A stretch of DNA of 64,000 nt, from NCBI RefSeq assembly GCF_900112475.1, contig NZ_FOLW01000007.1, positions 1 to 64,000 of the forward strand, written 5' to 3'. The translations under genes and the position numbers were made by a program. This DNA comes from Pragia fontium DSM 5563 = ATCC 49100. Its GTDB lineage: Bacteria; Pseudomonadota; Gammaproteobacteria; Enterobacterales; Enterobacteriaceae. Below, in pieces: positions 39,605-49,069 of the stretch; the stretch's first letter is position 1, and each line of letters begins with the position of its first letter. The notes beneath the pieces were generated by a model that saw nothing but the letters and a program-made list of their open reading frames with translations, had not been told where the DNA came from and ran no database searches.

Positions 39605-39822
39605 TGCTATCTCTGCTTTTCTAATACATGCCACCGCGGCAAACATTTACTCTACTAATCTATTTGTCCGCGTATCCAAGTGCAAGCCTAGGCTTGTTTT
39701 TATTAATAATAAATACAACTTCTTTACTTTTTTGCTTACTTTTTCATCTTCACAAAGTTCGTAATATATTTATCATAGATTATGATAACCTGATTTGCGC
39801 TTATAACTGGAACTTTTAATGC

Positions 39823-40590
39823 ATGACCATACATTCTGACAAACTTAATCAAACATCCAAAAGTGGCTTTCACTATATCACACAAGGGTTTAAGCTGGTT
39901 ACCCTTCCCGGCATTAAACGTTTTGTTTTGATACCGCTATTAATCAATATTACCTTAATTGGCGGTGCATTCTGGTGGTTATACAACCAATTAGGTGTAT
40001 GGATCCCCGCTATTATGAGCTATGTACCCAATTGGTTGCAATGGTTAAGCTATCTATTATGGCCAGTGGCTGTTATCACTATTTTACTCATCTTTGGCTA
40101 CTTCTTTAGTACGTTAGCCAACTGGATAGCCGCACCGTTTAACGGCTTATTGGCCGAAAAACTGGAAGCCAAGCTCTGCGGGAAACCTTCAGCAGATACC
40201 GGCATGGTCGATCTGATCAAAGATTTACCCCGAATCATGAAAAGAGAGTGGTTGAAATTAGTTTACTATCTGCCACGTGCTTTATTACTGCTCTTACTCT
40301 ACTTTATCCCAGGAATAGGCCAGATCGTGTTCCCTGTTTTATGGTTTCTCTTTAGTGCCTGGATGCTTTCAATCCAATACAGTGACTATCCATTCGATAA
40401 TCATAAGGTCAGCTTTGGAGAGATGAAACGAACATTAGGTCAGGACAAACTCCGCAACCTACAATTCGGTGCCGTCGTTAGCTTATTCACCATGGTGCCG
40501 TTTCTGAATTTATTCATCATGCCGGTGGCAGTATGTGGAGCTACGGCGATGTGGGTGGATAGGTATAGGGCTGGATTGATTGGGGAATAA
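39823..40590 (+). CDS. cysZ: CysZ, sulfate transport/assimilation membrane protein
   Basis: The 255-residue membrane protein matches E. coli CysZ (253), with helices near 33-52, 70-95, 150-175 and 215-240 and the motif [15 protein letters not shown] near 102. It carries sulfate for cysteine synthesis. In E. coli cysK follows on the same strand; here the O-antigen cluster lies between them. An out-of-frame ATG four bases upstream should be ignored. Confidence 0.95.
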   Translation: MTIHSDKLNQTSKSGFHYITQGFKLVTLPGIKRFVLIPLLINITLIGGAFWWLYNQLGVWIPAIMSYVPNWLQWLSYLLWPVAVITILLIFGYFFSTLANWIAAPFNGLLAEKLEAKLCGKPSADTGMVDLIKDLPRIMKREWLKLVYYLPRALLLLLLYFIPGIGQIVFPVLWFLFSAWMLSIQYSDYPFDNHKVSFGEMKRTLGQDKLRNLQFGAVVSLFTMVPFLNLFIMPVAVCGATAMWVDRYRAGLIGE

Positions 40591-40599
40591 TTAGAATTA

Positions 40600-40627
40600 A
40601 TATGGCCCATTATATATTGGGCCATAT
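40600..40627. terminator. hairpin between cysZ and the end of the O-antigen cluster
   Basis: ATATGGCCCA and TGGGCCATAT form a 10-bp stem with an 8-nt AT loop in the 44-bp gap between the convergent cysZ and rmlD genes. The T run is weak on both strands, but the position fits a shared terminator. Confidence 0.65.
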
Positions 40628-40634
40628 ACTAAAA

Positions 40635-41495
40635 TTAAATCAATTTACGACATATATTTGACAGAGCAGCTTGCCAGTCAGATTCAGATATATTGGGATA
40701 CTGCCTAATTTTTTGGCAATCTAAAACGGAGTAAGTTGGTCGGGCAGCTGGCGTTGGATACTCATCAGTTGTAATTTCTTTAACTTCAGGATTTCCTGCA
40801 TAGCCGGCATTTCTGGCCTGCTCAAATATAGCCTTAGCAAACTCAAACCAGCTAACCTCTTTATCACCACAATAATGGTAAACTCCACCTTTAACGTCGC
40901 CATATTCTATTAATTGAACAATAGTCCTAGCAATATCTCCAGCATACGTCGGACACCCTCGTTGATCCGCAACGATAGATAAGCTTTGGCGATCGGCTCC
41001 TAATCTCAGCATCGTTTTTACAAAGTTATTACCATATTCGCTAAACACCCAAGCTGTGCGAATAATAATAGCTGAATGATTTACCTCTAAGACTGATTGT
41101 TCACCATTGAGTTTTGTTAAGCCATATACTCCAAGAGGATTCGTTATATCCTCTTCCTTATAAGGTGTAACTGCTCGGCCATCAAAAACATAATCTGTCG
41201 AAACATGTATAAGCTTAGCATTTGATATAAGTGCTGCTTCTGCAAGATTTTGTGGACCAATAACGTTCACTAACGTTGCTATGTCGGAGTCTGATTCAGC
41301 TTTATCTACAGCAGTATAAGCAGCAGCATTGACAATAATATTGGGTTTAAAAGAATCGATTACATCAAATACAGCCACACGATCGGTTATATCTAAAGAT
41401 TTTGCATCAGTCTGCAGAATAATCCAATCTTTCGGTACCCGATCTTGAAAACATCGTCCCAATTGCCCATCAGCACCTGTAAGCAATACTCGCAT
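40635..41495 (-). CDS. rfbD: RmlD, dTDP-4-dehydrorhamnose reductase
   Basis: The 286-residue protein is an extended SDR: GADGQLGRCF near 7, STDYVFDG near 102 and the catalytic YGLTKLNGEQ near 127 (Tyr-x3-Lys). It makes dTDP-L-rhamnose in the last step of the pathway. It is the distal gene of the O-antigen operon and overlaps rmlC by one base. rmlA and rmlB are absent from the cluster. Confidence 0.95.
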   Translation of the reverse strand: MRVLLTGADGQLGRCFQDRVPKDWIILQTDAKSLDITDRVAVFDVIDSFKPNIIVNAAAYTAVDKAESDSDIATLVNVIGPQNLAEAALISNAKLIHVSTDYVFDGRAVTPYKEEDITNPLGVYGLTKLNGEQSVLEVNHSAIIIRTAWVFSEYGNNFVKTMLRLGADRQSLSIVADQRGCPTYAGDIARTIVQLIEYGDVKGGVYHYCGDKEVSWFEFAKAIFEQARNAGYAGNPEVKEITTDEYPTPAARPTYSVLDCQKIRQYPNISESDWQAALSNICRKLI

Positions 41496-42028
41496 TAAAA
41501 AAGATCCTTAAATGTTTTACCTAATTTATCTTTTTCTGACAGTATCGGATTATCAATAGGCCAATCCACAGCAACATTTGGATCGTTCCAAATTAAACAA
41601 CCTTCACTTGCCGGATTATAATAATCCGTACATTTATACTCAAAATCAGCAAGATCGGATAAGACCACAAAACCATGAGCTAAGCCAGGAGGAATCCAAA
41701 ACTGAGTCTTATTTTCTTCTGAAAGAATAGCCCCTTCCCATTGACCAAATGTAGGAGAGTCAGGACGAATATCAACCGCGACATCGAACACCTCCCCTCG
41801 AACAACGCGAACTAACTTACCCTGAGGATTAGAATGTTGGAAATGGAGACCTCTCAACACCCCCTTCTGAGAACGAGAATAATTATCCTGAACAAATTCA
41901 AGATCAATATCTAGCATTTCCTGATAACGTTTTTTTTCGTAAGTCTCAAGAAAGAAACCTCGGGCATCACCGAAAATTTTAGGTTGGATAATTTTTACAC
42001 CGAGGATTTTTGTGTTTAATACAATCAT
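41495..42028 (-). CDS. rfbC: RmlC, dTDP-4-dehydrorhamnose 3,5-epimerase
   Basis: The 177-residue cupin protein has the RmlC pattern: DARGFFLETYEKKRY near 21, QDNYSRSQKGVLRGLHFQ near 47 with the catalytic His, and WIPPGLAHGF near 111. It epimerises C3 and C5 before RmlD acts. It precedes rmlD in the O-antigen operon. Confidence 0.96.
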   Translation of the reverse strand: MIVLNTKILGVKIIQPKIFGDARGFFLETYEKKRYQEMLDIDLEFVQDNYSRSQKGVLRGLHFQHSNPQGKLVRVVRGEVFDVAVDIRPDSPTFGQWEGAILSEENKTQFWIPPGLAHGFVVLSDLADFEYKCTDYYNPASEGCLIWNDPNVAVDWPIDNPILSEKDKLGKTFKDLF

Positions 42029-42056
42029 ATTTATACTCTAATAATAGATAATATAT

Positions 42057-43154
42057 TTAATTATTCATTAAAATCTTCACATATTCATTAGATATTACTG
42101 ACCAAGTGTATTTTTTTTCTGCTATTTTTTTCATTCTATCTCCACAAAAATAACGTTCTGAATCAGAAATATCATTCAATATATTGATTAATTCATCACT
42201 CGTTGAAAAATAATAACAATTATTTTCTGTAGTATATCGATTGTAATTACAATCGAAGGCTAATATTAATTTTGAAAAGTGCATTATCTCAACCAGAGAA
42301 GGATTTGTACCTCCTGCTGAGTGTCCGTGGACATAGTATTTACACTTACTTCTATATAGAGAAAGAATAGAAACATCATATATTGGATCTAACATAGTTA
42401 TATTTTTATTATTTCTATACTTTGATAGCAGATTAATACCGTATTCACTATTTTTCCAATTACCTATAAAAACAAGATTCTCTGAAGTTTTACTAAATGC
42501 ATCAAGCACAATGTGAACATTATTTTCTGGCTCTATACGGCATAAAGATAAAGCAAACTGCTCGTTATAGGGTAAAACATGAGATACATCTATATCATTA
42601 ATTATATTTGCATGATCACCACCATATGCAATAGTTACAGAATCTTTTTTATATTCCTTAGTAACATAATCTGATATACCTTGATTATCCGAAACTATAA
42701 CATCAGAAAATTTAACAGCTATACGTTCTGACATTTTTAAAAAAAATTTCGCCCCTTTCCCCCATTTATCTCTACGCCACTCCAATCCATCTATATTTGT
42801 TATAATTTTTGCTTTAGAAAACAGTCTAAAAACAGGAAGGGCAATGGCACCAGATACCCCCAAAAGAAGAATAGAATCAGGTTTATATTTTATTGAAGTG
42901 AAAAGAGAGATAATGTCATAAAAAATACTAGAAATACCATTAGCATTAATATTAATATAGACAGTTGAAGCATCCTTATATGATGTAAGTTTTTCACTAT
43001 AGGATTTTGAAGAGCAAAAAACTATATAATCAAGCTCTTTATTATCTATTAAATTATCAACAAGTGTTTCAAATCCGCCATAACATGCAGGAACACCAAC
43101 AGTGCCTATAACTGCTACTTTACATTTTGATTTCATCGAAGTTATATTTTCCAT
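42057..43154 (-). CDS. glycosyltransferase with DUF1972 domain, probable rhamnosyltransferase
   Basis: The protein (365 residues) starts with a GT-B fold N-terminal domain of DUF1972 type, IGTVGVPACYGGFETLVDNL near 14, as in streptococcal beta-1,4-rhamnosyltransferases. A GT4-like C-terminal half has HGHSAGGTNPSLVEIMH near 280. Being next to rmlC-rmlD, it may add L-rhamnose; the acceptor and linkage are unknown. The chosen ATG overlaps the stop of the preceding gene (TAATG); a TTG four codons upstream and an ATG six codons downstream are alternatives. Codon use is AT-rich. Confidence 0.8.
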   Translation of the reverse strand: MENITSMKSKCKVAVIGTVGVPACYGGFETLVDNLIDNKELDYIVFCSSKSYSEKLTSYKDASTVYININANGISSIFYDIISLFTSIKYKPDSILLLGVSGAIALPVFRLFSKAKIITNIDGLEWRRDKWGKGAKFFLKMSERIAVKFSDVIVSDNQGISDYVTKEYKKDSVTIAYGGDHANIINDIDVSHVLPYNEQFALSLCRIEPENNVHIVLDAFSKTSENLVFIGNWKNSEYGINLLSKYRNNKNITMLDPIYDVSILSLYRSKCKYYVHGHSAGGTNPSLVEIMHFSKLILAFDCNYNRYTTENNCYYFSTSDELINILNDISDSERYFCGDRMKKIAEKKYTWSVISNEYVKILMNN

Positions 43155-44296
43155 TATTTTATACAAGTAGCAATAATCTTGACAATCGATTTTGAAAAAT
43201 TATCTAGCGAAAAATTTCTTTCATAACTCAGTCTTGCAAAAACTGAAACTTTAAGTAGGTCCATATTATCATCTAAAATTTTCGTAATAATATCACCAAA
43301 TTCATTTATATTACCGGGTTCAATAAGAAAGCCATTAACACCATTCTCTATAATCTCTGCCGCACCACCGTTATTAGTTGTAATAACAGGGATACCAGCT
43401 CTTAGTCCTTCTAAAACAGTAGTTGGAAACGGATCAGCCATGATGGATGGAACGAGTAAAACATCACAACAAGTTGATAAATTTTCTGAAATATCCTGAA
43501 TAAAACCATGAAACACAAAACATTCATTTAAATTATTCTTATTTACTTCATTCTTAAATTCATCAAACAATCCCTTTCTATTTGGAGGACTATCACCAAC
43601 AATATGAAACTTAACACCTTTAAGTAATGAAGAGGGCAATTTTTTTATTGTATCTAGCAAAAACCAATGCCCTTTTTCTGGCATAACCCTTCCTACCAAA
43701 TAAAAATTATATACGTTATTTTTATCGAGCCTGGAGAATGTTTCTCTCTGTTTATAACATTCAACATCGGGAATACCATTATATATTAGTAAGACATTCT
43801 TACTGTTATCAATACCACTTACATAATTTTTTACTCTATTTGATACACATACAACAACATCTGAAAACTTCTTAGAACAATAAGAAATAAATTTTCCATG
43901 AGGTGAGTTATCTAACACTTCATGACAATGAGTTAGCACAGATAAAGAAGATAACTTAGATAAAAATGAAACAGAAAAACATGCAAAGGTATTAACATAA
44001 ACAAGCTTTATAGACCCCTTATTCTTTCTCAAAAAACTATAAAACTTAAAATTATTAATTACCCACTTTAATACTCCCAATGGAGTAAACATTTTTCGGT
44101 GTATAATAGGTAAACAGGGCATTTCTACAAATTTAACTGATGGATTCTTAATTATTGACTGTAAATCCCCTGAAATACGAGGCACAATAATGTCACAATC
44201 ATATTCCTCAGAATCTAAAGAGTTTATAACATAAGCAAGAATTCTACTTGCACCATAAAGATCATCAACTGGGTGTACAAATATTATTTTTTTCAT
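43154..44296 (-). CDS. GT4 family glycosyltransferase
   Basis: The 380-residue protein is a retaining GT-B glycosyltransferase: N-terminal VHPVDDLYGASR near 6, then YLVGRVMPEKGHW near 200 and VVLEGLRAGIPVITTNNGGAAEII near 318, the GT4 nucleotide-sugar site with the E-x7-E type motif. It would add one sugar of the O unit at the inner-membrane cytosolic face. Its ATG follows the wzy stop by 2 bp. A longer frame upstream into wzy is not conserved. The specificity is unknown. Confidence 0.85.
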   Translation of the reverse strand: MKKIIFVHPVDDLYGASRILAYVINSLDSEEYDCDIIVPRISGDLQSIIKNPSVKFVEMPCLPIIHRKMFTPLGVLKWVINNFKFYSFLRKNKGSIKLVYVNTFACFSVSFLSKLSSLSVLTHCHEVLDNSPHGKFISYCSKKFSDVVVCVSNRVKNYVSGIDNSKNVLLIYNGIPDVECYKQRETFSRLDKNNVYNFYLVGRVMPEKGHWFLLDTIKKLPSSLLKGVKFHIVGDSPPNRKGLFDEFKNEVNKNNLNECFVFHGFIQDISENLSTCCDVLLVPSIMADPFPTTVLEGLRAGIPVITTNNGGAAEIIENGVNGFLIEPGNINEFGDIITKILDDNMDLLKVSVFARLSYERNFSLDNFSKSIVKIIATCIK

Positions 44297-44298
44297 TT

Positions 44299-45336
44299 TC
44301 AAAACATATAAAATAAATAATCTGGAAGAAAGTTTCTTGGCCCCCAAATAAGGACAGTAATCAGTACTTGAACTGAGGCCAGTGAAACATACAATACTTT
44401 ATTTTTACTAGGAAAAATATTTTTTAATATAAAAAACAAAACGTAAGGAAATAAGATTTGTGAATATAGGAGAACTCTATCATAAATAATAACATTCCCT
44501 TTAAATATAGAAGCAAATATTACCCCCCAAACATAAACAATAAAAATATTTTCTTGTAATTTATTTATTTTTACTTTTGAAAAATAAATAAATAAAAGAG
44601 AAATTATGATTGGGATATTTTTTTGATCTAATGATGCTGCACCAATAACTCCTACCCTGACTACTCTAATATACTCGGTTAATGATTGTTTAAGTATTGG
44701 TATATATTCTCCCACGACCTCAGCAAGAAAAATATATATGTTATCAGGAATAGGAATCAATGAGATAAAAAGACCAATCAGACAATAATAACGTCTAAAT
44801 TTTATAAAGGACAGTATAAAAAAAACTAACGTTAAAATTGCAGCCTTGTGGAAAAGAATAGCGACAAACAATAATAATAAAAATAACCGATTCTTTGAAT
44901 AAAGTAATAAACCTAACAAGGATATAATAATAGCTAACCCTTGCCTATAAATATTAAAATTAAGTTGATAAAAAATGAAATAGCTAGTAAAAAAAATAAA
45001 TAACAATATATAATTTTCTCTATCACATAACTTTAATAGATAAAGTAGTAAAAAATTAATGATTACAGCATAAACAATAGAAAAAAAGAAAAAATCATTA
45101 CTAAAGAATGAAATGAAGTCATTTAGGTAATTTAACCCTAACTCATCTAATTTATAATAATTAGAGTCTAAAAAGATATGGTAATACATCACCATATCTT
45201 GCCCATAAAAAATATCTCTTGATGCTATCAATAAACACCATAATAATACTATTAAGAATCCCGACAAGACCGTTTTTTGAATACAGTTTAGCCCATAGAG
45301 AAATAAAGAAATAAAATATAAACTAATAAAATACAT
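44299..45336 (-). CDS. wzy: Wzy, O-antigen polymerase (EpsG family)
   Basis: The 345-residue protein is very hydrophobic, with about ten membrane helices and a larger periplasmic loop with charged residues (about 215-240, TEYIRVVRVGVIG). It looks like the EpsG family, with the motif SRDIFYGQDMVMYYHIF near 43 and FNIYRQGLAIIISLLGL near 128. Wzy polymerises O units in the periplasm; its place among sugar genes with wzx and wzz supports this. It is extremely AT-rich. Confidence 0.8.
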   Translation of the reverse strand: MYFISLYFISLFLYGLNCIQKTVLSGFLIVLLWCLLIASRDIFYGQDMVMYYHIFLDSNYYKLDELGLNYLNDFISFFSNDFFFFSIVYAVIINFLLLYLLKLCDRENYILLFIFFTSYFIFYQLNFNIYRQGLAIIISLLGLLLYSKNRLFLLLLFVAILFHKAAILTLVFFILSFIKFRRYYCLIGLFISLIPIPDNIYIFLAEVVGEYIPILKQSLTEYIRVVRVGVIGAASLDQKNIPIIISLLFIYFSKVKINKLQENIFIVYVWGVIFASIFKGNVIIYDRVLLYSQILFPYVLFFILKNIFPSKNKVLYVSLASVQVLITVLIWGPRNFLPDYLFYMF

Positions 45337-45998
45337 TATTCCCTTACTCGCTTAATTACGGCAGGTACTCCAGCAACAACTGCATATGGAGGAACACTCC
45401 TAATAACAACAGCTCCAGCAGCAATAATAGCCCCACGACTTACAGTTACCCCATCTAAAATAGTAACATTAGCCCCAATCCAAACATTATCCTCAATAAT
45501 AATTCCCTGTTGACTAACTCCCTGATCTTTTATATCGATATTGGCACTGTCAAATAAATGATTTTCAGCTATTAATGTCAATCTTGGCCCTGCCAATACA
45601 TTATTTCCAATAATAATATTTCCTGCGCAGCCAATATAAGAATAAACACCTATTGCCGAACCATTTCCCATAGAAAAACCTTCACCTTGAGTACCACGAT
45701 ATAGACTTGAAGGCCTTATCATTGTCCCTTGACCAATAGTACAGAAAGAGCCTAAAGTTATTCCATAGTTAGCTATAGTCTGTACTATGCAATCTTGTTC
45801 AATTTTAGTTCCATGCCCTACATTTAAATGTTTGGCTCTTCCAATAATACTGACTCTTCTACCAATTAAAACCACCCCAGAGAAATTTGCTCTTCTAACA
45901 AATCGAATAAAATACCCTCTGAAAACTTTGATTAAAATCATTATATATATACTAATAGTAACAAATATATCATTATTATCTTCATATCCTATTTTCAT
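45336..45998 (-). CDS. hexapeptide-repeat O-acetyltransferase
   Basis: The 220-residue protein has an N-terminal hydrophobic segment (about 12-25) and then left-handed beta-helix repeats ending in IIIEDNVWIGANVTILDGVTVSRGAIIAAGAVVIRSVPPYAVVAGVPA, the acetyl-CoA site of the CAT/NodL-like family. It probably O-acetylates a sugar of the O unit. Its stop overlaps the wzy start by one base. The target sugar is unknown. Confidence 0.85.
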   Translation of the reverse strand: MKIGYEDNNDIFVTISIYIMILIKVFRGYFIRFVRRANFSGVVLIGRRVSIIGRAKHLNVGHGTKIEQDCIVQTIANYGITLGSFCTIGQGTMIRPSSLYRGTQGEGFSMGNGSAIGVYSYIGCAGNIIIGNNVLAGPRLTLIAENHLFDSANIDIKDQGVSQQGIIIEDNVWIGANVTILDGVTVSRGAIIAAGAVVIRSVPPYAVVAGVPAVIKRVRE

Positions 45999-46003
45999 AT
46001 ATA

Positions 46004-46870
46004 TTATCTCTTCTTTTTGTTTATAGTCCTACTTAACTTTTCAATTATTGACTCATGAAAAAATATTCGTAAAAAGCATCCAGCTAAAAATCGTCTATTC
46101 AACAAATAATAATTAAAAATAATATTAATAATTTTAGTTTTTTTAATTCCTAGAGAATGCAACCTGAAAATCTCATAAGGAACCTCCCATAATCGTACAG
46201 ATATATATCTTTTCTTCCAGCTAATACCTGAAACTTGATCATCAATATAATTATCTTCTATTAATTTTACTCTATATTTGATATCAGTATAAAGTGCAGC
46301 ATAAAGAGGAAAAGTAATTCTTTGATTATCAGGACAAGAAAAAGCCACCACTTCTTTAAGTATATTAGTCTTATATATCATAGAAGTAATGAACATCATC
46401 GTTGCATCACATTCTTTAAAAATATCAATTAAAGTTTTATCATTATAATTAATAGGGAACGCTCTGGTTTTAACAATATTCCCTTCAGAATCTATACACT
46501 TATAATTCAAAAAAAGCCCACCATAATCATTTATATCCATTAATTCCTTTTTAACTAAATCAAATACTTCAGGATGTAAAACATCATCATCACCAACAAA
46601 CCAAACAAACTTGGTATTTACATCTTCTAACATTCTTAATATATTACCAACCAACCCTAAATTAGTTAAATTCTTCGAAAGTGTAATCTGTTTTCGCTCG
46701 CTTAAACTAATTATTTCAGATAAAGATTCATAAGTATTATCATCAGAAGCATTATCTCTTATCATTATTTCTACATCATTATTTGGCACATTCTCTAAAA
46801 TAGACCTTAATTGATTGCATACTATCTTCTCTCGATTATAGGTAGGAATACAAATAGTTAAATTTTTCAT
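46004..46870 (-). CDS. GT2 family glycosyltransferase
   Basis: The 288-residue protein has a GT-A domain: LTICIPTYNREKIV near 4, RDNASDDNT near 38 and WFVGDDDVLHPE near 90, the DXD-type metal site. It resembles the dideoxyhexosyl or colitosyl transferases of other O clusters in size and layout, but the specificity cannot be read from the sequence. Its ATG overlaps the wzx stop by 4 bp. Confidence 0.85.
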   Translation of the reverse strand: MKNLTICIPTYNREKIVCNQLRSILENVPNNDVEIMIRDNASDDNTYESLSEIISLSERKQITLSKNLTNLGLVGNILRMLEDVNTKFVWFVGDDDVLHPEVFDLVKKELMDINDYGGLFLNYKCIDSEGNIVKTRAFPINYNDKTLIDIFKECDATMMFITSMIYKTNILKEVVAFSCPDNQRITFPLYAALYTDIKYRVKLIEDNYIDDQVSGISWKKRYISVRLWEVPYEIFRLHSLGIKKTKIINIIFNYYLLNRRFLAGCFLRIFFHESIIEKLSRTINKKKR

Positions 46871-48159
46871 ATTTTCAAACGAGTTCTTATAATGAAATTG
46901 CGAATAATTACTATCGAAAGCAATAAAAAAATAACGTGAGCTAATGCAATATAAATGAGTAAACCATCTAACCCGATAAACTTAGTATATAAAAGTGTAA
47001 TAACAGGAATAATAACATTCATTATAATGCTTAACTTGAACAATGCTTCTATACCAAAACAACGCGTAAATGTTGCATAGTTACATATTGCTGTTGTACA
47101 AAAAAACATGATACTTAAAAGAATCATGCTATTAGTTTCTAATATTCGATTAAATATAAAAAAGTGTGGAAGAATAAACTTTAACAAAAATAGAAATGTT
47201 ATACATATCAGAAAAACAACTATAGATACATATTGTAAACATTTAAAACTTCTTAATGCATTATCTATTCCATTAGATGTTATTGCGTTACTAATTTTAG
47301 CTCTATTAACTAAAACAATATTTTGAGCAATAACACTAAATGCGTTAAATAACGCAAAAGTCATACCAAAGACCCCAGCGTATACTGGACTTACCAATTT
47401 AAAAAATATTAAATTATAACTATTCCAATAAAAATAGCCAGTAGCCCAAACAAGAGCCAATTTTAGCTGAAAACCAGAAGCTTTTTTAAACTCAATAAAT
47501 CCTATATAAAGGATATCTCTTTTTTTAAAAATATTTATACATGAATTATAAATATATTTTCTTATTGAAATAAACTGTGATAACACAAGCACAGCTTGTG
47601 ATATCACTAAAGCAATTAGACCATAATTAAAAAACAACAAAGTCCATAATATAGAGGAAGATAGAGCTATCGATATAAATCTTGATTTGTATACATTTCT
47701 TACAAGCAATCCACCTTCCATATGAGAATAAAACGGAATAACTAATAGACTTATAGCAATAAAAAACAAATACCATCGCCAACAAATCAAAGTCAAATGA
47801 TCAAATTCAGGAACATCCTTAAAAATATAAATGCCATAATTATAAGCACATATATAAAAAACCAGAGCAATAAGAAAATACGTTACAATAGAAAATACAT
47901 GCAATCCTTTAACATTTATATCATTAGAGAAGTCAGAGTATTTCCTTGAATTATTTTGACTTGCGTAAGTCTGAACCAATACAACACTAAAACCCAATTC
48001 AAATACTTGTTGTATTGCAGCAATGGAAATAAATGTGAAATATATACCTTGCTCTACGGGAGCTAATCCAGAGGCAATAAATAAGAGTGTTATAGGCCCT
48101 GATAATATTTTCCACATTGCACCAGCGTTAGCAAATAAGATGGCTTTAACATCAATCAT
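46867..48159 (-). CDS. wzx: Wzx, O-antigen flippase
   Basis: The 430-residue protein has about 12 membrane helices of the MOP/polysaccharide-export superfamily, beginning KAILFANAGAMWKILSGPITLLFIASGLAPVEQG. It flips undecaprenyl-linked O units to the periplasm. It overlaps the preceding reductase gene by 8 bp and the next glycosyltransferase by 4 bp. It is AT-rich, like its neighbours. Confidence 0.85.
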   Translation of the reverse strand: MIDVKAILFANAGAMWKILSGPITLLFIASGLAPVEQGIYFTFISIAAIQQVFELGFSVVLVQTYASQNNSRKYSDFSNDINVKGLHVFSIVTYFLIALVFYICAYNYGIYIFKDVPEFDHLTLICWRWYLFFIAISLLVIPFYSHMEGGLLVRNVYKSRFISIALSSSILWTLLFFNYGLIALVISQAVLVLSQFISIRKYIYNSCINIFKKRDILYIGFIEFKKASGFQLKLALVWATGYFYWNSYNLIFFKLVSPVYAGVFGMTFALFNAFSVIAQNIVLVNRAKISNAITSNGIDNALRSFKCLQYVSIVVFLICITFLFLLKFILPHFFIFNRILETNSMILLSIMFFCTTAICNYATFTRCFGIEALFKLSIIMNVIIPVITLLYTKFIGLDGLLIYIALAHVIFLLLSIVIIRNFIIRTRLKI

Positions 48160-49027
48160 TTAATTTTATACTTTTATTGATATAGTCAAATAATCCAATT
48201 TGTTGTCTCCATTCAGGAACAAGCCCATATGGATATTGTGGAAAAAATATTTCTCTATCCCTATAAGATTTTGCTCCAAAGTCAACATCAAACTCTCTTC
48301 CTAGTGACTTATTTACTTCTGATACAATATCTTTTAATGTACATGAACACTTGGAATAAACACCATAACGCTCCACATCATCCATATTAAATTCTAATAA
48401 TCTTTTTATTGATAACATATACGCATTACATACATCATCAACATGTACAAGATTTAAAACTTGTTCACCTTTAGATAATTCACATTTAATATCACTCTTT
48501 GCACAATCTAAAATATAATCTAAAACTTTACCCCTACCATCACTGGTACCATAAGTACCATAAATAAATAATTCTACAATATCAACATTACTATAATATG
48601 AATATTGTTTCAAAAATGAATACAATGCATCCTTAGATGATGCATAGTTATCCAAAGGTATATTCGGTGTATTTTTATCGCCTAATTGCCAATAAGATGC
48701 TGTAGAAATAAACTTTCTTTTTTTTGCATCTTGTTTAGAGATTTCATCAAGTAATTTAATTGGTAATAATATATTGCTATCTATTAACTGATTAACATCA
48801 TTTTTATATGAAGTAGCTAAATGAATAGTTATATCAGGTTTAAACTCTTCATATGTAGAAGAAAAAACATTACTCTCGTGATAACTTCTTATATAGTCGA
48901 TAAATTTAGATTTATAATTCTTATCTCTAACAAAAGCCCCAACAATATATCCTGACTCTTTAAGTTTTTTCGTTAAATTATATCCAATAAAACCAGTTGC
49001 ACCGGTCAAAATAACTTTTTTTTTCAT
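48152..49027 (-). CDS. SDR reductase, probable CDP-abequose or CDP-paratose synthase
   Basis: The 291-residue protein is an extended SDR: GATGFIGYNL near 8, ISTASYWQLG near 109, catalytic YASSKDALYSF near 128 (Tyr-x3-Lys), and LVHVDDVCNAYMLSI near 198. It shares the general pattern of Salmonella RfbJ (abequose synthase) and lies directly after the three ddh genes. It probably reduces C4 of CDP-3,6-dideoxy-hexulose. Which isomer results (abequose, paratose, ascarylose or another) cannot be decided here. Confidence 0.7.
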   Translation of the reverse strand: MKKKVILTGATGFIGYNLTKKLKESGYIVGAFVRDKNYKSKFIDYIRSYHESNVFSSTYEEFKPDITIHLATSYKNDVNQLIDSNILLPIKLLDEISKQDAKKRKFISTASYWQLGDKNTPNIPLDNYASSKDALYSFLKQYSYYSNVDIVELFIYGTYGTSDGRGKVLDYILDCAKSDIKCELSKGEQVLNLVHVDDVCNAYMLSIKRLLEFNMDDVERYGVYSKCSCTLKDIVSEVNKSLGREFDVDFGAKSYRDREIFFPQYPYGLVPEWRQQIGLFDYINKSIKLND

Positions 49028-49069
49028 AAAAAGTTTGGGCGAAAATAATTCGCCCCCTCATTATCAAAA

